9,955 nt of DNA from Porphyromonas sp. (GTDB taxonomy: Bacteria > Bacteroidota > Bacteroidia > Bacteroidales > Porphyromonadaceae), in NCBI GenBank assembly GCA_003640335.1, contig RBKG01000219.1:1-9955 (forward strand). The letters run 5' to 3'. The notes under the pieces were generated by a model that had not been told where the DNA came from, ran no database searches, and saw only the letters and a program-made list of their open reading frames with translations. Below, in pieces: positions 1 to 7,063 of the stretch (the stretch's first letter is position 1; each line of letters opens with the position of its first letter). The position numbers were made by a program, and so were the translations under genes.

Positions 1-1983
1 GCAAAAGATAATGGAGGAAAGCGAGCTGGGAATAAAACGCCACTACTCTCTCAATTTAGTCGTGACATTACTGCGCTAGCAAAAGCAGGAAAACTTGACC
101 CTGTAATTGGACGTACAAGCGAAATAGAACGCATTTCTCAAATACTTGGCAGAAGAAGAAAAAGTAATCCTATTCTCATTGGAGAACCGGGTGTAGGTAA
201 GACAAGCCTTGTCGAAGGGCTTGCCCAAAGGATTGTTTCTGGAGATGTTCCTGCTCACCTTATTGGAAAAAAACTTCTTGAACTTGACTTATCAGGCTTA
301 GTAGCTGGGACAAAATACCGAGGACAATTTGAAGAACGCGTCAAGGGTATTCTAGATGAACTAGAGGCTAGCAGCAATATCATTATATATATTGATGAAA
401 TCCATACAATGGTAGGTGCTGGTGGAGGTAGTGGAAGCATGGATGCAGCCAATATGATGAAGCCTGCGCTTGCTCGTGGAGGTATCCAATGTATAGGAGC
501 TACTACTCTTGAGGAGTATCGAAAGCATATTGAAAAAGATGGAGCTCTAGAGCGTCGCTTCCAGAAGGTTATTGTAGAACCAAGTACAGCGGAAGAAACA
601 TTAGAAATTCTCAAGCAATTACAATCTCGTTATGAAGAGCACCATCAAGTAAGTTTCTCCGAAGAGGCTATACAATCGATGGTAAGTCTGGCTGACCGCT
701 ACCTTAATGACCGCTTTTTCCCAGATAAGGCTATTGACCTCATGGATGAAACTGGTAGTCGTAAAGGCAATAAGCGCGTATCAGGAGGTAACCTTGAGTC
801 CGTATTAGCACTAGAAGAGAAACGCAATCAATACTCTCAGAAAAAACTAGAGGCTATCCGAGAACAAAAGTTTGAGTTAGCAGCTAGCTACCGAAATAAG
901 GAGCGAGAGATTGAGCAAGAGATTTCAGATGCTCAAGACCAGCTGATGCAACAGAGTCAGGAGCAAAGAACTCAGATAAACTCTGACGATGTGGCAGAAG
1001 TTGTAGCCATGATGACATCTATTCCAGTTCAAAACCTCTCTAGTAATGATTTTACTCGCTTGAAGAGTTTGAATTCAGTACTTAAGTCTAGAGTCATTGG
1101 TCAAGATGAAGCTGTGGATAAAATTGCACGCAGTATCAAGCGCAATAGACTTGGGTTAAGAGATGAAAAGCGTCCTATTGGAAGTTTTCTATTACTTGGA
1201 CCAACAGGCGTGGGCAAAACGCACCTTGTAAAGAGTCTTTGCGAAGAGCTTTTTGGCTCTACAGATGCTCTGATACGCGTTGATATGAGTGAGTTTATGG
1301 AGAAGTTTGCTGTAAGCAGACTTGTTGGTGCTCCTCCTGGATATGTTGGCTATGATGAAGGAGGACAGCTAACTGAACAAGTACGTCGTAAGCCCTACTC
1401 TGTAGTACTCTTTGATGAAATAGAGAAAGCTCACCCAGATGTATTCAATCTACTTTTGCAAGTACTTGATGAGGGCTTCTTAACTGATAGCTATGGGCGC
1501 AAGGTTGATTTTCGTAATACGATTATCATGATTACATCTAATGCAGGCTCTCGTCAAGCAAAAGACTTTGGACGAGGTATTGGTTTTTCATTAGGTGATA
1601 ACCTTGAAAGTCGAGGTCAAGACATTATGAAGAAAGCCCTTAACAAGACTTTCAGCCCAGAGTTTCTTAATAGGTTAGATGAAATCATATCATTCAGCTC
1701 TCTCAGTGAAGACGCTCTCTCTCAAATTATAGAGCTTGAGCTTAAGCCATTGCGTAAGCGACTAATGCAGCAAGGTTACAATGTTGAGCTTGATAGTGCC
1801 GCTATTCAGACTCTTATTAAGATGGCTTATAGTGCTGAGTATGGAGCAAGACCTCTTCGCCGAGTACTCCAAAGGGAGATTGAGGATAGGCTTACAGATA
1901 TGATTCTTGATGGAGAAATCAGTTCTGGCACAACGCTACACCTAACAAGCGAGGACGATAAAATCATTGCCAGCCAACAATAG
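1..1983 (+). CDS. clpC: ClpC-type AAA+ unfoldase of the Clp protease, 5' truncated by the window
   Basis: The frame is open from base 1 to the TAG at 1981-1983, giving 660 residues, so the true start lies upstream. Compared with the usual ~840 residues, roughly 180 are missing, essentially the Clp N-domain. Visible parts, in residues of this fragment: the D1 entry motif LDPVIGR (about 34-40), D1 Walker A GEPGVGKT (61-68), Walker B IDE (131-133), a short middle region with a UVR-like coiled coil (about 271-308), D2 Walker A GPTGVGKT (400-407), Walker B FDE (471-473), an IGF tripeptide at 527-529 and a sensor-2 GARPLRR motif near the C-terminus. The short UVR middle domain fits ClpC and argues against ClpB, which has a long coiled-coil M-domain. 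The IGF tripeptide matches the loop that docks on ClpP, so a cytoplasmic ClpCP protease that unfolds substrates is expected. queD begins 8 nt after the stop. Family assignment is firm; the adaptor and substrates cannot be read from the sequence. Confidence 0.95.
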   Translation, partial: AKDNGGKRAGNKTPLLSQFSRDITALAKAGKLDPVIGRTSEIERISQILGRRRKSNPILIGEPGVGKTSLVEGLAQRIVSGDVPAHLIGKKLLELDLSGLVAGTKYRGQFEERVKGILDELEASSNIIIYIDEIHTMVGAGGGSGSMDAANMMKPALARGGIQCIGATTLEEYRKHIEKDGALERRFQKVIVEPSTAEETLEILKQLQSRYEEHHQVSFSEEAIQSMVSLADRYLNDRFFPDKAIDLMDETGSRKGNKRVSGGNLESVLALEEKRNQYSQKKLEAIREQKFELAASYRNKEREIEQEISDAQDQLMQQSQEQRTQINSDDVAEVVAMMTSIPVQNLSSNDFTRLKSLNSVLKSRVIGQDEAVDKIARSIKRNRLGLRDEKRPIGSFLLLGPTGVGKTHLVKSLCEELFGSTDALIRVDMSEFMEKFAVSRLVGAPPGYVGYDEGGQLTEQVRRKPYSVVLFDEIEKAHPDVFNLLLQVLDEGFLTDSYGRKVDFRNTIIMITSNAGSRQAKDFGRGIGFSLGDNLESRGQDIMKKALNKTFSPEFLNRLDEIISFSSLSEDALSQIIELELKPLRKRLMQQGYNVELDSAAIQTLIKMAYSAEYGARPLRRVLQREIEDRLTDMILDGEISSGTTLHLTSEDDKIIASQQ

Positions 1984-1991
1984 ATACAAAT

Positions 1992-2414
1992 ATGATTACA
2001 GTAGAACGATACCACGATATAAGTATGGGACATCGTGTCGTAGGGCACGAAAATAAATGCCGTCATCTGCATGGGCATAATTATCGCATTCATTTTACAT
2101 GTACTGCAAATGAATTAGATGACCTTGGTAGAGTCATTGATTTCAGCCTAATTAAGGCTCATCTATGCGAGTGGTTGGAGGTGAATTGGGACCATAAAAT
2201 GGTGCTTTGGCAAGAAGACCCACTTCTGGAGCAGCTCAAAGACATAGTTCCAGAAGATATCGTTACCGTTCCATTCAATCCCACAGCGGAGCAACTTGCT
2301 CAGTACCTCGTGACAGTTGTAGGACCTCAACAATTAGCCGGTACTGGCGTTAAACTCATCTCTGTAAAGATAGATGAGACTCGTAAATGCAGCGCTTCTT
2401 ACTCCCTTGTATAA
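1992..2414 (+). CDS. queD: 6-carboxy-5,6,7,8-tetrahydropterin synthase (QueD/PTPS family)
   Basis: This 140-residue protein should convert 7,8-dihydroneopterin triphosphate to 6-carboxytetrahydropterin, the second step towards preQ0 and queuosine in tRNA. The zinc-binding histidines are visible as H14, H27 and H29. The last two lie in a CxxxHGH motif in which C23 is the expected catalytic cysteine. Other family blocks are GRVIDF (46-51), WDHKM (66-70, with the catalytic Asp-His) and DETRKCSASY near the C-terminus, with the substrate-binding Glu. The CxxxHGH motif fits QueD and not the CxxxE form called PTPS-III. The ATG is 8 nt past the clpC stop; no clear Shine-Dalgarno site is seen, which is usual in Bacteroidetes. 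No queE, queC or folE is in the window. The N-terminal wording (RYHDISMGHRVVGHE) resembles, from memory, a longer QueD subfamily better known from proteobacteria than the short Bacteroides form; that point is inference. A eukaryote-like 6-pyruvoyl-tetrahydropterin synthase is the less likely alternative. Confidence 0.9.
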   Translation: MITVERYHDISMGHRVVGHENKCRHLHGHNYRIHFTCTANELDDLGRVIDFSLIKAHLCEWLEVNWDHKMVLWQEDPLLEQLKDIVPEDIVTVPFNPTAEQLAQYLVTVVGPQQLAGTGVKLISVKIDETRKCSASYSLV

Positions 2415-2435
2415 CGTTTTAACAGCTCTAAAGTC

Positions 2436-3926
2436 GTGACTCAAAAGCTAAAGCCTATCATGTTTGTTGGCACAGGTAGTGATGTCGGCAAAAGCATCTT
2501 GGCTACGGGTATGTGCCGTGTACTCCTTCAAGATGGCTATCACCCTGCACCATTCAAAGCTCAGAACATGGCGCTGAATTCCTACGCAACCCCAGAAGGG
2601 CTTGAACTAGGTAGAGCTCAAGCGGTACAAGCTGAAGCTGCTGGGATAGCTCCCCATACAGATATGAATCCTCTACTACTTAAACCGAGTAGTGATAAGC
2701 GTAGTCAAGTTGTGCTACATGGGAAGCCTATTGGAAACAAAGACGCCTATGAATACTTTCGGACAATAGGGCGTGAGCATCTAAGGGAAGAGGTACATAC
2801 AGCATTTGACCGTTTAAGCCATAAGTATAGCCCTATCGTTATGGAGGGTGCTGGTAGCATCAGTGAATTAAACTTACAGAAGAGCGATTTGGTCAATATG
2901 CCCATGGCAGAGTATGCAGATGCCGCAGTCTTCTTGGTTGCAGATATTGATAGAGGAGGTGTATTTGCATCTGTATATGGTTCTATTATGCTTCAGAAAC
3001 CTGAATGGCGCAAACTCATCAAAGGTATTATCATCAATAAATTTAGAGGTGATATCAGATTGTTTGAGGAAGGACAAAAGATTCTTGAAGACCTTTGCTC
3101 TGTTCCCGTAGTTGGTATTGTTCCCCAATTTGAAGATATTATCATTGAGGAAGAAGACTCTGTAGCTCTAAGCAAAAGGTCTAAAGAGCGACAAGAAGGA
3201 AAAGTTAATATCGCAGTTGTACTCCTCAGATATCTATCCAACTATACAGATTTTGCTCGTCTAGAGGCAGACCCTAGAGTACATCTGTTTTACAGCAATA
3301 ACCCTTATGACATTGAGCATGCAGATATTGTGATTATTCCAGGGAGTAAAAGTACTCTATCAGACTTAGCAGAACTGCGTAGCAATGGTGCTGCTCAAGC
3401 TATCATACGAGCTTTCCGTAATGGGAAAACAGTACTCGGCATCTGCGGTGGATACCAAATAATGGGTGTTGAGGTGTGCGACCCTAACGGCGTAGAGGGT
3501 AATATACCTCGTTTACCTGGTCTTGGACTTCTTCCGACGAGCACAACTATGGAAGGAGATAAGGTCACTAAGCAACGCCAATTTACCTTCTTAAATCACG
3601 ATACCGTCTGTCAAGGTTATGAAATTCACATGGGCCGAACAACTCCTATCGATGAGGCGGAAGCATCTCCTTTAACGATCCTTGAAGATGGCAGAGCAGA
3701 TGGTTACTTCTTAAATGAGCGCTGTATGGGAACTTATCTGCATGGCATTCTAGATAATCCTGCATTTATAGACTTTATTCTAGCTCCACATAAAGATAAG
3801 CTAGTACAGCAAGATAGTCTACAAGACTACGAGCAATTCAAGAATGAACAGTATGATAAACTAGCCAATCATCTCAGACAACATCTAGATATTGATTACA
3901 TATATAGCTGCCTAAAATATGATTAA
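2436..3926 (+). CDS. cobQ: Adenosylcobyric acid synthase (glutamine-hydrolysing), CobQ/CbiP
   Basis: A 496-residue enzyme of usual family length. It amidates the b, d, e and g carboxylates of adenosylcobyrinic acid a,c-diamide, using ATP and glutamine, in late cobalamin synthesis. The N-terminal synthetase domain shows the P-loop-like GTGSDVGKS (12-20), PFKAQNMALNS (about 40-50) and DIDRGGVFA. The C-terminal class-I-like glutamine amidotransferase domain has the nucleophile C337 in GICGGYQ and H436 in YLHGILD. I chose the GTG at 2436 because the family begins about ten residues before the P-loop; the first in-frame ATG, at 2460 (codon 9), would cut into the first strand. The gene starts 21 nt after queD and overlaps the next gene by 8 nt, so translational coupling with the decarboxylase is likely. 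In cobinamide salvage alone this enzyme is not needed, so its presence implies that cobyrinic acid a,c-diamide or a similar early corrinoid is available. Salmonella-style naming would be cbiP. Confidence 0.95.
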   Translation: MTQKLKPIMFVGTGSDVGKSILATGMCRVLLQDGYHPAPFKAQNMALNSYATPEGLELGRAQAVQAEAAGIAPHTDMNPLLLKPSSDKRSQVVLHGKPIGNKDAYEYFRTIGREHLREEVHTAFDRLSHKYSPIVMEGAGSISELNLQKSDLVNMPMAEYADAAVFLVADIDRGGVFASVYGSIMLQKPEWRKLIKGIIINKFRGDIRLFEEGQKILEDLCSVPVVGIVPQFEDIIIEEEDSVALSKRSKERQEGKVNIAVVLLRYLSNYTDFARLEADPRVHLFYSNNPYDIEHADIVIIPGSKSTLSDLAELRSNGAAQAIIRAFRNGKTVLGICGGYQIMGVEVCDPNGVEGNIPRLPGLGLLPTSTTMEGDKVTKQRQFTFLNHDTVCQGYEIHMGRTTPIDEAEASPLTILEDGRADGYFLNERCMGTYLHGILDNPAFIDFILAPHKDKLVQQDSLQDYEQFKNEQYDKLANHLRQHLDIDYIYSCLKYD

Positions 3927-4872
3927 TGGACACGGTGACGACCTATATAAATACAAGCATATTGTAGCTAATTTCAGTTCCAATGTACATCAAAATACTG
4001 ATAATACCTCTCTCATAGAACACTTGAGAGAGGTATTGCCTATTTGTACAGCATCCTATCCAGAACCAGAACCATACACCCTGCAGAAACTCTTGGCCGA
4101 GCATCATAACGTTAGCCCTGACAGTGTAGTTGTCACTAATGGAGCAACGGAAGCTATCTACTTAATTGCCCATCTTTTCTCAGGTAAGCCAGTCAAAATA
4201 AACGAACCTACTTTTAGTGAGTATCGCTCAGCTTCGGAGGTTTACCAATCAACCATTACGCCTCAAGCATCAATAAGATGGCTATGCAATCCTAATAATC
4301 CAACGGGACTAGTTCAGAGTGAAGATTATGATGATGAAATCCTAGTCATTGACCGTAGCTATGAGTATTATTCAAGAAAAGTACTCCCAAAACTTACCCT
4401 AGACGACAAACACCTCTATATTTACTCGCTCACTAAGCGCTATAAGATACCGGGGCTACGCATCGGATATATCCTAACATCGCCATCTATTGCTACTAAA
4501 ATTAGGCATATTCGGCAACCATGGAGCGTCAATGCCCTAGCTATAGAGGCAGGAATATGGATTGCTCAGCATAATTTTCCTGAGACAATCAATAGAGTAA
4601 ATCTATGGGAAGAAACTGATAGACTACGTCTAGCACTCTCTCAAATACCTGGCATTGAATTAGAAGATAGTGATACTCATTTCATGCTTTTGAAGACACC
4701 CAAACGAGCACAAGAGCTTAAAGAGGAACTAGCACAAGAATTTGGAATACTCATTAGAGATGCTTCCAACTTCAAAACCCTAAGTCCCTATCACATACGC
4801 GTAGCGACCCAAGACCGCAAGGCTAATGATTTATTAGTCGCAGCACTTAAAGACAAATTGTCAGCCTTCTAA
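3919..4872 (+). CDS. cobD: PLP-dependent threonine-phosphate decarboxylase-like enzyme (CobD/CobC, HisC-like fold)
   Basis: A fold-type I PLP enzyme of 317 residues. In this context it should decarboxylate L-threonine O-3-phosphate to (R)-1-amino-2-propanol phosphate, the linker of the cobalamin nucleotide loop. Seen: NPNNPTG (124-130), the Asp that pairs with the PLP pyridine nitrogen (D145 in VIDRSYEYY), the Schiff-base lysine K173 in SLTKRYKIPGLRIGY, R181 in that block, and the carboxylate-binding Arg R294 near the C-terminus. The PGLRIGY spacing after the lysine suits both CobD and histidinol-phosphate aminotransferase; the 8-nt overlap with cobQ decides for CobD. It is shorter than the ~360 residues of Salmonella CobD, with a compact N-terminus, and the common DEA(F/Y) motif reads DRSY. 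All key residues remain, so it is probably functional. A perfect 13-bp inverted repeat lies in codons 29-40. No cbiB follows; groES is next, 61 nt downstream. An aminotransferase role remains possible. Confidence 0.83.
   Translation: MINGHGDDLYKYKHIVANFSSNVHQNTDNTSLIEHLREVLPICTASYPEPEPYTLQKLLAEHHNVSPDSVVVTNGATEAIYLIAHLFSGKPVKINEPTFSEYRSASEVYQSTITPQASIRWLCNPNNPTGLVQSEDYDDEILVIDRSYEYYSRKVLPKLTLDDKHLYIYSLTKRYKIPGLRIGYILTSPSIATKIRHIRQPWSVNALAIEAGIWIAQHNFPETINRVNLWEETDRLRLALSQIPGIELEDSDTHFMLLKTPKRAQELKEELAQEFGILIRDASNFKTLSPYHIRVATQDRKANDLLVAALKDKLSAF
4003..4037 (+). repeat. Perfect 13-bp inverted repeat (stem-loop) inside the cobD-like gene
   Basis: AATACCTCTCTCA (4003-4015) and TGAGAGAGGTATT (4025-4037) are exact reverse complements separated by 9 nt, and a U-G pair (4002/4038) could extend the base. 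The stem begins 84 nt into the coding sequence. No T-run follows it, so it is not a standard intrinsic terminator. It could slow translation, stabilise or process the mRNA, or bind a protein; function is unknown. Confidence 0.75.
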
Positions 4873-4873
4873 T

Positions 4874-4890
4874 CAATGGCACGTGCATTG
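4874..4890. promoter_or_regulatory. Near-perfect inverted repeat ahead of groES, possible operator
   Basis: The 17 bases CAATGGCACGTGCATTG form 8-bp arms (CAATGCAC / GTGCATTG) broken only by one extra G, around a CACGTG core. The site begins 2 nt after the cobD-like stop codon and ends 43 nt before the groES ATG, where a chaperonin-operon operator would sit. It does not match CIRCE (TTAGCACTC-N9-GAGTGCTAA). With no loop and no following T-run it is more like a dimeric protein-binding site than a terminator. Regulatory function is inferred only from symmetry and position. Confidence 0.35.
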
Positions 4891-4933
4891 CCTTAGAGAT
4901 TGGAAAAATTAAACAAATAAGAACAATCGAATT

Positions 4934-5203
4934 ATGAGTATTAAACCACTTGCAGATCGCATCCTAGTTAAGCCTCTTGCGGCTGAAGAAAAAACTATCG
5001 GTGGCATTATCATTCCCGACTCAGCTAAAGAAAAACCAGCCAAAGGCGAAATCATCGCTGTCGGGACAGGAACTAAGGACGAAGAGATGATTCTTAAGGT
5101 TGGAGATATCATTCTATACGGCAAGTATGCTGGAACAGAAATTGAGCACGAAGGCGAAAAATTTCTCATCATGCGTCAGAATGATGCTTTAGCAACACTT
5201 TAA
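4934..5203 (+). CDS. groES: Co-chaperonin GroES (Hsp10)
   Basis: An 89-residue protein, slightly shorter than the 95-97 of well-studied GroES proteins. It forms the heptameric lid that caps GroEL and closes the folding chamber in the cytoplasm. The N-terminal [13 protein letters not shown] strand, the mobile-loop region around residues 18-35 with [13 protein letters not shown] (the hydrophobic III contacts GroEL), and the C-terminal block with [15 protein letters not shown] and [11 protein letters not shown] are all present. The ATG is followed at once by the conserved N-terminal strand, so the start is well supported. groEL begins 27 nt after its stop, the classic two-gene operon. A separate promoter is expected in the 61-nt gap upstream, where an inverted repeat lies at 4874-4890, but I could not make out a convincing Bacteroidetes -33/-7 pair. 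Heat-inducible expression is likely by family but not shown here. Confidence 0.97.
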   Translation: MSIKPLADRILVKPLAAEEKTIGGIIIPDSAKEKPAKGEIIAVGTGTKDEEMILKVGDIILYGKYAGTEIEHEGEKFLIMRQNDALATL

Positions 5204-5209
5204 ACTTGA

Positions 5210-6880
<1,671 letters not shown>

Positions 6881-6894
6881 TCTTTACATCAAAT

Positions 6895-6935
6895 ATAGGG
6901 CTGTGTCAGAATATGTTTTGACCAGCCCTATTTTT
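6895..6935 (+). terminator. Rho-independent terminator of the groES-groEL operon
   Basis: ATAGGGCTG (6895-6903) pairs perfectly with CAGCCCTAT (6923-6931). After one bulged T the stem continues with GTCA (6905-6908) against TGAC (6919-6922), closing a 10-nt loop. A run of five T follows at 6931-6935. It sits 29 nt after the groEL stop and points in the + direction only. It should separate groESL transcription from ftsH. Its GGGCTGTGTCA start resembles sequences often seen at insertion-sequence ends or in dispersed intergenic hairpins of this group. Confidence 0.88.
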
Positions 6936-7004
6936 ATGACTTCTTCAAAATACGATAACTTTCTCACTACATACACCAGAAAATTGCTTCTCTAAGGATT
7001 TTGT

Positions 7005-7058
7005 ATGAATAAACTAATAAGCAATAACTCTTGTTGTAGGAGAAAAGCATATAATTAA
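7005..7058 (+). CDS. Possible 17-codon upstream ORF in the ftsH leader (low confidence)
   Basis: An ATG at 7005 opens a frame for MNKLISNNSCCRRKAYN and stops with TAA at 7056-7058, 5 nt before the ftsH ATG. The closeness to ftsH would allow translational coupling, and the Asn/Cys/Arg-rich content is compatible with a leader peptide, but an ORF this short arises easily by chance. I see no ribosome-binding site and no family resemblance. The ATTGCTT/AAGCAAT pair at 6983-6989 and 7019-7025 (29-nt spacer) could fold part of the same leader. Confidence 0.15.
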   Translation: MNKLISNNSCCRRKAYN

Positions 7059-7063
7059 ACTCA

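Noticed and set aside
375..400. Alternating AT-rich stretch with imperfect symmetry in clpC
   Set aside because: It encodes the conserved Walker B strand (IIIYIDEIH); the symmetry has mismatches and follows from Ile/Tyr codons.
255..614. A 119-codon minus-strand open frame inside clpC
   Set aside because: Antisense to the D1 domain of clpC, with low-complexity Ser/Pro/Ile content and no start signal; a shadow of the real gene.
2874..3241. Overlapping short open frames on both strands inside cobQ
   Set aside because: They overlap fully conserved CobQ sequence, contradict one another and have no recognisable motifs.
4873..4933. CIRCE element for HrcA control of groES
   Set aside because: I looked for TTAGCACTC-N9-GAGTGCTAA or a close variant upstream of groES and found none; only the unrelated CAATG...CATTG dyad is present.
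6956..6963. TAACTTTC as a Bacteroidetes -7 box (TAnnTTTG) for ftsH
   Set aside because: It fits seven of eight positions, but there is no TTTG at the proper distance upstream (TTTG 6917-6920 is too far), so I cannot support a promoter call. A promoter in 6936-7063 is still likely.
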